Source: Mya arenaria (lineage: Eukaryota; Mollusca; Bivalvia; Myida; Myidae). Taken from it: DNA of 64,000 bases. The number at the start of each line of letters is the position of its first letter. Position 1 is the first letter of the stretch. Shown here one piece after another: positions 1-11,967 of this stretch. The stretch is taken from assembly GCF_026914265.1 (NCBI RefSeq), contig NC_069124.1, positions 14,157,088-14,221,087 of the forward strand, read 5' to 3'. Below the pieces are notes generated by a model that had not been told where the DNA came from, did no database searches, and worked only from the letters and a program-made list of their open reading frames with translations. The translations under genes were made by a program, and so were the position numbers.

Positions 1-32
1 GTTTGCCATCGCCACAACAAAGACTAGCTTAC

Positions 33-1602
33 TTCCGTATACGGTGATTTCCTTCATCTGCAGCCTGAGCAGGTCGCCCCTGACGGACACCCATAGGAAG
101 CGGCCGATCACGCCCTCGAGTCCGACGGTGATCACCTCCGGTATGTTGGATACGGTGTTCAGGTTGGTGTACACCAGTCGTCCGTCCGTCAGCGAGCTCG
201 TGTTACTCATATACAACCGGAAACCGACCAGGTAGCGTTTGGCTAGAGGAATATAAACATACCGTGTACAAATACCTCATGAAAATAATGTGTGCTTTGT
301 AAATACAAGAAAAGACATCTCGCACTGAAAATCCAGTAATCCAGGTTCGATTCCCGGTTGCGGAGGATACTTTTTCATACGGACACTACTACTGCTTAAA
401 TTTACGTGCATCGATATGTAATATAATTGATAGCAACAGTTTAGAAGATTGTCTTCATCATGCTATACAAGAGCAGTTGTATCTTATTTTTTAGGCACAG
501 AAATTACTTTTCGTCCATTCAACTACTGGGGTATTTGCAAACAGTTTAACTTTGTAATTATCCAAACATCTTCGAAAAACAGCAAAACATGTATCTTATT
601 TCGTAAAAATGCGTAAAAAATCATTTCCTGTGTACGTACTATCAGACTTGGTCCTCAGCTCGATGTAACTTATATCTCTCGCGTCTCCAAAGTCCACGTA
701 CCACCAGGGATCTGATTGCTCCAGCGTAGAAAAGTAGTCCCCCATGTCACCGTTCACCGCGTATGAAGATGATCTTGAGTCGGCCTCGCTTGTGCTCGAG
801 TTTGTGGGGCGTTTGTAGGATAATATTCGCCCTGCGCGAACATAATATGTTGCAAGTTCGTGACTGTTTTCCATTTTTGGCAAAGGATACATGAACATAC
901 CACATACTAATTATACAGTTTCACATTTATTCATAGCATTAATATGTATTGATTTATTTTCCATATCCAATTGTACACCTGTTGGGTTTTCATTGACTTA
1001 AGTAAAAGTAGGTCGTTCAAACGACCACCAAGACCGTTAAGTTACATTTACAAAAATAATGATTATAGTTGAAGGCATGTTAAATCCCGATTTTATACCC
1101 AAGTGCGCTTTTCTGCTTTAAGTTAAAAGCTTTCCGAGAAAAGCTTGGACTAGTCATTTACAAGTACCTGCTGTGATTTGCATTTCGCAGACGTCAAGAG
1201 TCTTGTTATCGCCCTTTAGTTCTATAGACACGTATCTTGCAAGCATTTTCCTCGAGCACATAATGCGCACGTGGTTCCCAGTGACGTCACTTCCGTCGTC
1301 TGTTTTACACAATGTCGTCTGGTCGCGAATCGAGTCAGGTCCGGCATACACAGAAAACCCAGCTACTGCCGCTGTGTGACAAAAATGAACGCCGTTAACT
1401 CGTAGCGTACCAGAAATGGATATAATAAATTACTGAGTACGAAGATGTGACCCGATATGGGATATACGGGGCATATATTTGGAATGGTTCCCTTTGCCCC
1501 GTATATCCCATATCGGGGCACCTACTCCTCCCGTTACTTGTAAAATTCCAATCAAGACAATGTCGTTCAACATCGCAACACTTAAACCGTTGCACAGACG
1601 TG

Positions 1603-1649
<47 letters not shown>

Positions 1650-4600
1650 GCAACAAACTGGTACAGCATGTATAAGAAATGATTTGAAATAGATGGAAAG
1701 AAAAGAGGCCCGTTCTTATTCAAGGCGTCACGTGAAAGATATCATTAAAATACATTTTAAATGCCTCTGATAATGACCAACAGTTCTTGATATTCGAGCA
1801 ATGTAGTCGCGCCTTATTGATTTTCACATAAAGAAAACCGACTTACTATAGTCCTTAAATAATATGTTTATCTCCGACACGTAGAAAGCGGTCTGTATGG
1901 AGACCCGGATGAATGGGTTTGTCTCCGGCCTGTCCTGGTAGGTACAGGAACGGTCATTGTTGTCTCGGACATTATCCAGACTTCTTCCTGGCTGACCCTC
2001 GATACGGGCCTCAGACACGAAGTTCTCTGAAAGTAAAAAAACACGAATTGAAAACATCGCTATAAACTGGCAGATGTGTTCAAGTATGCTTTCGACCAAT
2101 TGGTATTTTGGATACATTGAATGAGACATATCTGCTTGCATGCATTTGTCACTATTTTCACTTTTTAACCAAATGACATGTAATCCAATGTATACGTTCT
2201 AGAAGATATATCTTCATCGGGTCGATTGTGCAGACATTTGTGAAAGTTACCGACGTTAACGTCATCGTTGTTTACTTTCAAATGGTTGCATCTCTGAAAG
2301 TTTCATTGGTTCACTTGTGACGTGCAATACTCCTGACACATTGAATGTTTCAGCTGTGAGTGTTTCATTCGACTTTATGAGCATATATTAATAAAAACAA
2401 TAGTTTAACCTTAAAAAATTATAACGACGAAATTGTTTACAACTTTGTTTAAGTTAATAACGCTTTGAACAGTAGGCCCATTGCCGTCTTGAACCATTAA
2501 GAACGTGGTATTGTACCCAAATATTAAATGTTTAACATAACTCACTGTACTGGCACGCTGGTCCGGCCCATCCCTTCTTACAGAGGTCGTCCTTGCAAGC
2601 CCCTGTAACCTCGTCACAGCGGTTCCCCTCATGGTGACAGTTGCACTGGAACTCACAGTTTGGACCAAACGTGTAAAACCTTCCCCTGTCGTCCCAATTA
2701 CAGCCCGACACGCCTGGGAATATGAAACATAATACATTTATTGATGCTTTGTGGTTTTAAATAACACAAATTCAAATATGAACTTTTTAAACAGACACCT
2801 TGCTTGTTATCACATAAAATGAATAGAAACGATAGAGTTCAAATGAAAAGCAGCGCATTTTGGTATTGAAGGATTGGTATTCAGGCAAATCAAGGAAAGG
2901 ACTATTTTGTGGAAAAGGGTACACTTGTGTCAGTCAACTGTAAAAACCCTGTTTACTTCCCTTTATGTTAAATGTTTATTACCTTTCAAATACTGGTAAT
3001 AAGCCCAATATTGGTAAAAAGAAATGTGGAGAATAAGCAACCCTAATGAGATCTTACTATTTGTTACGAACATTCTATTAAGGCCGGTTTCCAAGTTTAT
3101 GAACCCTCCTAAATCGAGCGAAAGGAAATGTAGATTGTTACTTTATGCTGCAGAGAGTGCCTGGCTCTAATAATTTTATATGGTTCCTTTATAGACTGTC
3201 TATGATATCAAACGCCCTTCAATAGTCCAAGAACATATTCATTCAAGGCTTGAATAAATGACAATAAATATTTTGTTGTGACCATCAAACATTGATATTT
3301 ATTCCTAAATAATACTTTTTATAACTAAGTCTTGCCTACCGTCCAAAAATCTTGATAATTATCACCTGTAATTTCAGGGATTTGATGACATATCTATTTC
3401 TCTAAACTTGAGGTTATTTCTAAATAGCTAAACTTAGTAGCTGTTGTTTTGCCATTGTATATTTTCTTTAGACCTCGGAATAAACATATTAAATTGATGA
3501 GGTGTATGTTTTAAATTGACCAAAACGAGGAAGTATTAAACAGGTCGTGAGAACTGAAATTGAATAGCAAGGGTAGCTTTAAGTAGTGACGACACCACAT
3601 AGAAGGGACAAGAGAACCATTCTGCCCCTGAGTAAAAATACTTATCACATGCGAACAAATTTAAGTCGAACCTCAACAACTTTTTAAGCGAATTTTAGCC
3701 CGAGGGTATACCTCTGTTTATTGCCAATTATGATAAACAGATGTGCCCCAGCATTAATATCTGGCTATATCAAGAATGGTCAATTTGTTCGATGACCAGA
3801 TAGCAAATGAAACCGATCCCCGAAGGCATGAAAGTCAACGGATAAATATGAACTACGCCGAAAGAATGTTAATGTTTACTTGTTTATGAAACGTTTGTTT
3901 TATAATTTGAGTGTTCTACTTTCTATGGCTTTCTTATTGTTCTAGAACGATTTAACTGCGTTTTGATTAACTGTCATAAATTTTGACCGCGAGTCATGAT
4001 GTAAGATGCGTTCAGTTTGTCTGTGCATAACAGTAATTAATATATATCTATTTATTGATATCTATATCCCCCCTTGTAAAGCATATGTAATACTTTGTTT
4101 TAATAGTTTATCATGCTACATAACAAACGAATTATCGAATGGAAAGAAATGAATTCTTTAAAAGTATAAAAGAGAACATTTTCACTTGAAAGGAGCACAA
4201 TATCGAATGATGCCAACTATGTTTTATTTATTCTTAATTTTTATGTATTTTTATATTTAACTCATTTTACTTTATTGATCAAAACAAAATAAGCATATGA
4301 TTAAGGTACAGATAAAAAGAATTGGTGGCATTTTTGGTGCTTTTTAACTGAGTATTTTATGACCTCGAAGCTATTTATTAATTGTTTATGAAATATTTTG
4401 TATTTCTATCTGTTCCTAAATCATATTCCAAAATATCGCTCATATCTATCCAAAATTTTACTACTTCCTTAAACTATACCTCTTCTGACCTGTTCTTGGC
4501 AATATTTCTTATAGCTATCAACCCAGTTATCATAAATAAATAAGTTTCTTTTAAACTTTAAGTTGTCTAAATGAATTTCTATACGTTTTACACTTTACAC

Positions 4601-7600
4601 AAAACAGTGAATAATTGTGTTTTGCAAAATTGGTTATAATATCATAAATAATAGAAATGTGGACATAGGACACGAATGTCCCCACATTGCCGCGCTTGTC
4701 ACAAAAGTTGAAAAGTCCCAAAATGCAAGTTGTTGATCATAAAGGGGCCAAAACGTCAGTTTTACTAGAAAGTGCAGCAGGAAACGAAACGTCTGGTGCC
4801 CAAATTGTATCACCCTTTAACATTCCCATAAGGTTTCATGACTCTATGTGCATGTAATAACTTCTGGAGTTTTTAACTACTCAAGTCTAGAAATACCAAT
4901 GTTTGCTAACTCTGGTATTACTACGTGCAGCGTGAAATGAAACACCAGCTGCACAACTTTATCGACCCTTTAACATTCCATGACTCTAGGTTATATAGAT
5001 TCATGACCCTAGGTTATAATTATAGATTCATGACTCTAGGTTATATAGATTCATGACTCTAGGTTAAATAGATTCATGACTCTAGGTTATATAGATTCAT
5101 GACTCTAGGTTATATAGATTCATGGCTCTAGGTTATATAGATTCATGGCTCTAGGTTATATAGATTCATGGCTCTAGGTCATATAGATTCATGGCTCTAG
5201 GTCATATAGATTCATGGCTCTAGGTCATATAGATTCATGACTCTAGGTTATATAGATTCATGACTCTAGGTCATATAGATTCATGACTCTAGGTTATATA
5301 GATTCATGACTCTAGGTTATATAGATTCATGGCTCTAGGTTATATAGATTCATGGCTCTAGGTTATATAGATTCATGACTCTAGGTTATATAGATTCATG
5401 ACTCTAGGTTATATAGATTCATGACTCTAGGTTATATAGATTCATGACTCTAGGTTATATAGATTCATGACTCTAGGTTAAATAGATTCATGACTCTAGG
5501 TTATATAGATTCATGACTGTAGGTTATATAGATTCATGACTCTAGGTTATATAGATTTCGAGTTTTGAGCGACTGAAGTCCTCTAATACAGATGTTTGCT
5601 AATTCAGAGGCCAATACTTTTCACAATTAATCACGCTGACTTATAACGAAATCCACAGTATACGAATATGGTTTGTTTTCCAAAACATTCGGGTCTATTG
5701 AAGAAATTAGTAAAATGATTCTTCGTCTTCTATAAGCCGGTGCAAAAGTCGTTGACGATGTTTCACTAACTCTCAACAGACTAAATACAAATGTATCTGT
5801 TACTCTGTGAGTATAAACTCACTATAAAGACACAATCCACCCAGACAAATTCCCCATTTGCATTTACCTATGTTGTATGCTGTTTCTGAGCAAAAGCAAG
5901 CTGTAAAGTGCAATTTTTTTTATTTACCAATTATTAACCCACACGCAATACATATGGCAAATTACGCAAGGCCGTTTCCTACTCCAGTGCCGTATTCCGT
6001 TCTGCCGTTCTGCTATCGTCACGACATAATAAGTATCATTGCACAATGTTAACTTTACTTCCTGGAACAATATAGTGCATAATTGAAATTACATTTAATT
6101 TGAAATCATGTGTCTTTTAAGTCACTGAACCAGTATTGTAATATAAGGGTTATACTGCGGTTTAATTAGGAATATCGTCCGACTCTCCTATATTATTTCC
6201 GAATTAAACAAGATCAACTTTAGACTATACAAAATACCGGATCAAAACGCAGTATTAATGGTCCTACAATACATATGGTAAATAACCTCATAACTTCAAT
6301 AGCTGAAAATCTCCATTATTTTTATTCAGTGCATATGGACACATTTAGATCGCTCTTTCAGCAACAACGACATGAAAAAAATAAGTATTTAAGACAATGT
6401 TTACTCAGATTACAGTATGGGGATTGACATATCCAAAGAGTGAAATACCATCCAAATGTATATTAATGAAATCGGAGATATGAATGTTAAACAATAAGTT
6501 TTGTTTTAGAAAATGTCCATAATCGCTTAGCATTTATCTTATTTAAATTTCTGGATATTCAGGGACGAATGCATGCTGCAGTACGCCCGGGCGTATAAAT
6601 TATTTTGGGGTCCCCCGAAATGGCAAATGCTTAAATCTCGTGATCATAAATAAAAAATATATAACTTAGGGGTGTCTATAGTACATGTAAAGTTTTACAT
6701 GTTAACGTTCCTCGTTACTAATGTTGGCGTTTAGAATGCTAGAAAATGGTTATTTCATGTCTGTATTCTCCACACAACAAATCCTGAGGAAGGGGAGACA
6801 CCACTACCGCTGCCAGCCCGTAAAATATATTAAGACGAAACTAAAGACCTCCCCCATGTCGTAAGCCATCTCATGTGTACTTGAACGCCTCTGATATTAT
6901 TATCTCTATTTACATGTCTTGTACTGGTTATTGATTTATTTTCCCTTGGTGCTAATGTTAGAGGAATGGTTAAAATAACTTGAAAAGTAACAACAATCAT
7001 GCGTGGCTTGACATATTTCCTATGCAACCGTGTTTGCATGCCTAAAAATGTGAGTACAGAAATACGGAAATCGTGACCAAAATGAAATTATATCAGCGGA
7101 GCTGACGACTAATTGGCTAGGGTCGCCCATGTCATCCCCTGTCTCACTGTTTGTTCATTGAATTAACTCAAATAAGTATGAGGTAAACAATTCATCATAT
7201 TTTGTTAATATAAATAAAGAAAATATTAATAATGAGTTTATTGGGGTTTTTTTTGTGAATGTAAGTAATATTAAAAAATAGATGTTTTATTCAATATGTC
7301 TAAAGCCTTTTATAAATCAAAGTAAGAGATATGTTTGGGATTCACATTTTCCCTGTAACAAAGCATCCTAAAATTAACCAGGAGTTAAAACGCATAGTAT
7401 TATGAAGTTAATGTTTAAAATAAGAATTATAGAACATAAAGAAATAGTACATTTTGAAATTTCAATGAGTTTCATTTTAATTATTTATGTTATCTCATTG
7501 AATACTGATTGCGATATTTTACTTAATCTTTCTTGACATTGTTTATACGAAGAATAATTCACCGGTAGTGAATTTGAAGGATACTTACATAACACGTAAT

Positions 7601-7652
7601 AGCTCCAGAACAAAAGGACGTTTACAACACTTATTTTTATATCACAATTCAT
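33..7652 (-). CDS. Secreted EGF plus tandem FTP (F5/8-type fucolectin-like) protein, gene A, 3' end outside window
   Basis: Six exons were read on the minus strand: 7589-7652, 2546-2713, 1847-2026, 1168-1371, 640-831 and 33-242. All internal junctions are GT-AG and phase 1. Exon 1 starts MNCDIKIS and continues as a hydrophobic signal peptide ending YYVLC. Exon 2 is a Cys-rich EGF/MEGF-like module (CNWDD...CNCHHEGNRCDEVTGAC). Exons 3+4 and 5+6 each make one FTP domain of about 130 residues; the second keeps the PWWYVDFGD core and the first is more divergent (NPFIRVSI). FTP domains are fucose-binding lectin modules in animals, so a secreted glycan-recognition protein is the likely role. The last visible exon ends at a GTAAGC donor, so the gene continues to the left. 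Sugar-binding residues could not be checked. Gene B at 36589-41323 is a paralogue. Confidence 0.72.
331..366 (+). repeat. tRNA-like T-arm (B-box) fragment, probable SINE remnant
   Basis: GGTTCGATTCCCGG fits the RNA polymerase III B-box/T-arm consensus. No A-box or acceptor stem lies at the right distance, so this is a tRNA-derived SINE scrap in an intron of gene A, not a tRNA gene. Confidence 0.35.
1451..1517. repeat. Short perfect inverted repeat (MITE-like hairpin)
   Basis: Arms 1451-1473 and 1495-1517 are perfect 23-base reverse complements around a 21-base spacer, in an intron of gene A. A diverged relative sits at 51875-51962. Confidence 0.7.
1604..1649. repeat. (ATC)n microsatellite
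   Basis: About 15 copies of ATC/CAT in an intron of gene A. The His, Ile or Met runs in its frames are artefacts. Confidence 0.9.
2714..7588. other. First intron of gene A, 4.9 kb
   Basis: No exon-like sequence was recognised here. The main structured feature is the 23-bp minisatellite at 4979-5556. The 5' part, from about 6440, belongs to the duplicated block shared with 40430-41632. Confidence 0.45.
4979..5556. repeat. 23-bp minisatellite, about 25 copies
   Basis: Tandem unit reading roughly ATAGATTCATGACTCTAGG plus TTAT. Variants (ATGGCTC for ATGACTC, GGTCAT for GGTTAT) cluster in neighbouring units. It lies in intron 1 of gene A. Confidence 0.9.
7589..7652 (-). other. Signal-peptide exon of gene A
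   Basis: ATG at 7652 opens 21 codons of hydrophobic sequence and the exon ends at a GTAAGT donor in phase 1, which fits the EGF exon at 2546-2713. A near-copy lies at 41260-41323 with the same length (64 bp), phase and donor. That conservation supports this start. Confidence 0.72.
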
Positions 7653-7775
7653 TGTCAATATAATCCTATCCGAAAGTATGTAGATCTCGAGTCCAATGTA
7701 AACAATTATATGTTTATAAGTTCAATTACATCTCAATTAAGTTGGTCATTCATCGGTCGTGGTCAAAACAGGATG

Positions 7776-7783
7776 TTATATAA
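7776..7783 (-). promoter_or_regulatory. TATA-like box of gene A
   Basis: The minus strand reads TTATATAA about 125 bases upstream of the signal-peptide ATG. The duplicated promoter of gene B has TTATAAA in the matching place, at about 41471-41478. The transcription start is not visible. Confidence 0.35.
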
Positions 7784-8819
7784 GTAACAATCTTAACTTC
7801 GATGAGTTATATATCAGCAATTTTATCAGAGTAAAGTCTTAACGAAGCGTGTTTTGGCCGCAACATCAGAGCTAGAATCGGTTTGATCAGACGTGAAGTT
7901 TTGACAAAATTACCCAGAGGGATCTACCCAGAAGGATATTTCGGTAGATGTGTATCAGCTTCATTTACGGGCATCACGTGACATACATATTTACAGTCGA
8001 ATTACTAATGTCAAATACACTTATTGTGAAAGTTCAATTTAAAGGATATAAATAAAAGGATACAGTTTAAGATATCGATACTGAAACCAAAGAAATACTC
8101 TAGTAATAAAACTAACAATACCCGCAAAAATCACATAGACATTAAATAATTCATATAGTTTTCATTCTTTGCTATTCTTATAGCGTTTAAAAGACAAAAC
8201 ATATTTTACAAAACAACAACAACAACAACAACAACAACAGAAAAGGCATTTTCTGGAAATAACATACCGACGTAGTCTCTTTTTTCGGCGATAGCTGCTG
8301 ACCTAAATGTTAGACGTATGACTTATATTGTAGACCAATCAAACATTGTATTTATTGAATAATGTCGAAGAAATAAAGGAAACGAAAAGTTTTGATTGTT
8401 TCATACTGAGTTGGCGAGCCTACGAGAGGCACTAATAAGATGAAGTTTTAAAATAAAATTTTCTGGATACCTTCTCCTAATTGCGCTCCTTAAAGATAAA
8501 TTTATGTGAAAATCAATTGTAACATCTTAGTGCAAAATATTAAATTATTTTTATTTTATATGTTTTCATTCATGTATCGTCTAAAGACACTTGTAACCCC
8601 CTTTGCGAGCCTCTTCTTACCGGAAGACCTTGGTAAATCACTGATAGAAAACAAGCGACAGACCCTGCCCCCACCCCCACCCTCCCCCCAAAAAAACAAA
8701 CAAAACAACAACAACAACAACACACACTTTAAAATGACCAATTTTCAGAAATACTCCCAAACAAGAGAAATAATTTTTTAACAGATTCTTTACAAAATCG
8801 AACAAAGATATGTTGAATG

Positions 8820-9640
8820 AATGTACGTGAAGTTAGCGGCCTAGCGGCCTGAAGTTAGCGGCATAGCTATAGTATTCGTTAAAGGATGTTGATTTGTGAA
8901 TAGAAACCGTAAATTTATCAATGTTTTAGAAGAATACGCATGTATAAATGCTTTGAAATAGACACCAAGATAAGACCGCTAGGCCGCTATCTTCACGCCG
9001 CTAGGCCGCTAGGCCGCTAGGCCGCTGAACTGCTTGATCGACTTCTTTGAAAAAAATGTTGATAAGCACTTCAAATTGATAATTTGTGCATAAAAACAGT
9101 AAATGTATCATTGTTTAAGAAGAACAGACATGTTAACATGCTTTGAAATAGCTGACTGCTTGATCGACTTTTTTGAAAAGAATGTTGATAATCGCTTCAG
9201 AGTCATAACTTGTGCATTAAAACAGTTAATATATCATTGTTTTAGAAGAAAATGCATGTATACATGCTTTGAAACAGGATGCCATTTTAGGCCACCAGGC
9301 CGCTAACTTCACGCCGATAGGTTGCTAGGCCGCTAGGCCGCTGAACTGCTTGATCAACTTTTTGGAATAAATGTTTATAATCGCTTCAGATTGATAATTT
9401 GTGCACTAAAACAGTTAATATATCATCGTTTTAGAAGAAAACACATATAAAAATGCTCTTAATAGAAAACCAAGGCCGCTATGTTAATGTATGAATAAAA
9501 AACATTGATTTATCTTTGTTTTCCAATAATACGCGTGTGATAACGCTTTGCTTTGAAATAGAGAAAAAAATAGGCCGCTTGGCCGCCAACTTTACGCCGC
9601 TAGGTCACTAACTTCCCGCCGCTAGGCCGCTAACTTCATG
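8820..9640. repeat. Degenerate tandem array with GGCCGCTA clusters
   Basis: Blocks of two to four GGCCGCTA/TAGCGGCC octamers alternate with a repeated AT-rich segment containing TGCTTGATCGACTT, ATTTGTGCA, CAGTTAATATATCAT and GCTTTGAAATAG. Several imperfect units lie in the same order. The period is irregular, roughly 130-250 bases. Confidence 0.7.
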
Positions 9641-11882
9641 TACATGTTGAATGAATTGATGTTGGACTATCATCAATACTAGCCGCGAACGGCATCTGAT
9701 TTTCAATATTTTACATTACCTCGCAACAATTTAGCTGAATTTTTGACCGACTTCTCTGTAATAATGCAGATGTCTTTTGATCCAAAATCTGATAAAATCT
9801 TCTGTCGTGAAATTTGCTCAATTCCTTAACACATGAAAACATCCATATGTAGATGACTTGCTTCAGGGCCCGCTTTCGTTTTTCCACTTTAATTAAATTT
9901 CATTTCATTTCATTCCATTTCAACCTAATTTCTACTCTGTCTGTTCTTCCACCGTCTTCATAAAGGCCCTTCCGGTCGCAGCCTCCGCGGGCGAATATCC
10001 GAGATAAAGCTACGGCTAGGACAGGGACGGTATATCATAAAGTTGTGCTCGACAATCTCCTCCCCGTTCAGATGGACTTGGTGGCTTAAAATTGTAACTT
10101 CCGCGCGATGGACATATAGTTTTATATTGTTTTAGAAATGATTTTTTAAATAGCTCCATCTTGTCACAACAATAATATTTATCCTAAATTATATTTAAAC
10201 CAAATACGAATATTTGGACCTCGAGTACGACACTGTAAGAGTTGTCCATATCTGTTTTTATATCGAAAGGTCGATTTGGATACGGGCTTTTTCAAGCAAA
10301 GTCAAACTCAAAATAAGAGATGTCTTGAAATAGATAATCGGCACAATTTCAGCCGAATAATAAAAAAAAAAATTGTAATAAAAAGGGTTGAAAAATGAAC
10401 TAAAACACCTGACATTCGGTTTATTTAAAATGATAGAAAACATGAAATGGAAAATTGCTCAATCGCATACCTGAAAACCCGTAATATAATTGTTTAGTCT
10501 GACATGGATGAAGACGCTGTGCATTATTTCAGTATGCAGGGAACAGCTGCGGAAACTTGAACTGTGAATGAGTGTGCAGTGAAGGGACGAACTGGGTTAT
10601 GTATCAGTCCTCTGACTGTATTTTCGTCTGCAGTGCTCATAACAATAAAATAAATAAGTCGTGTTGGGTGGAACGAATGAGAAGGAAAATTACAGATGTT
10701 CAGCTTGGAATGAAAACAATCAGCTGAGTTCTCAATAAAAATGCAAGAACAAATGGTGTGGCATTTTGTACATTAAATACGTACGTGCATTGATAGCATT
10801 GCAAACAACCAGTCAAAGAGAAGCCTTAGAAAATATCTTACTCAGTACTTAACTAGTTAACTTACACTATTTTATATTGGAACCATAAAATTTAAGCACA
10901 TGGTATAATTAAATCAACCCAACTCTTATTTATTTACAGTGTGGTATTAACAAATGATAACTCATGCGACCTCACATATGATTATTTCAATGATATACAC
11001 ACGTTTCTTCGAAAACAATAGAGTCAATGGTCTAACACATGAATTTCAATAGCATGAAATTCACCTTTCATTTGTACCGCCATGTTATGTGAATTCCGGG
11101 CTTTATATATTATATTTGTTATTGTGCGCACATTTTACTCTTATGAGTAAATAGAACGGGGATGAAAAAAATCCACACATTAAGAGAATTATCTGGAATT
11201 CATTCTTGCGAATGACATTTTCAAAACAAACATTTCAGCTCAATGTTAATTTTTCTAAACTCGCTTTTTTGCTGCTCGCAAAGGGAGATTACTGCGTAGG
11301 AGCTTTTAAAAATATAAAGGATATTGTAATAGTACCGAGTAACCTTCACCTATTTGGGGGAAAGTTGGTAGTTAAAATCAAAATTAAAAAAAAATGATAA
11401 CCAGGGCTATTATTATTTAAGGTTTCATTATCAATTAAAGTGTATTTTTCTTATAAAACACATTGAACTTCACATTTTATCGTGCAACTGACGTGGAAAA
11501 TATCGAAAGCATTTTTCTGCAATTTATGAACTGGTCCCTTAGTTGGAGCAATATCAAATATAGTTGGCGCCGACTAATAACCTTTTTTTGGTTATCTACA
11601 TGCCAGTTTTTCTTATTCCATTGCGCCGATTTGATGCTATGCATATTTTTTTTCTTTTCTTTAATTGATAAGATTCATACAGGATACAGGTTACAAGAAT
11701 CTTTATTCAAAGTCGGGTATGTGTTATTCAAGAAACATTAGCTCAATGAGCTATTTTCCGACATTGCTCTTCGGAAGTGTATGATTTACGGTGAACTATC
11801 GGACAGATTCTGGAAGTAGATACATGTCGTCTGACCCCACAGTATGGTATAAAAAACTGGTCTTGCTGAAAACTGACCATCA

Positions 11883-11967
11883 TCACATGGTACTAGCAGC
11901 GTTGATTGTATCATACTGATTATCTTGATCTGGAGAGGGTCGAGTAAGGTCCGTGTATGAGGCTTCT
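11883..11967 (-). other. ITAM-coding terminal exon of D1
   Basis: The exon begins after a TTTTTGTAG acceptor, in phase 2, and codes 27 residues to TGA at 11885-11883. Both tyrosines have an acidic residue at -3 and Leu or Ile at +3. The paralogous exon at 20057-20141 has changes only outside these positions. Confidence 0.75.

Larger units (their letters stand above)
7653..11882. other. Intergenic region between genes A and D1
   Basis: No gene was recognised. It holds an (AAC)n run near 8215-8240, a GGCCGCTA-rich array at 8820-9640, a C-rich/AAC tract near 8668-8721, and a more GC-rich stretch at 9960-10090 that could be a degraded coding fragment on the minus strand. Sequence around 10480-11030 is repeated near 19310-19760. 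Confidence 0.5.

Noticed and set aside
1395..1692. ORFs with His, Ile or Met runs
   Set aside because: Translations of the ATC microsatellite; real exons of gene A end at 1371 and resume at 1847.
4979..5556. Regularly spaced repeat that could suggest a CRISPR array
   Set aside because: The units are contiguous with no unique spacers, in a eukaryotic intron.
8506..8781. 91-residue plus-strand ORF with Pro and Asn runs
   Set aside because: It spans a C-rich tract and an AAC repeat and has no domain or splice support.
9960..10090. GC-richer stretch with an open minus frame (HLNGEEIVEHNFMIYRPCP)
   Set aside because: It looks somewhat coding, but no acceptor, start or family could be supported.
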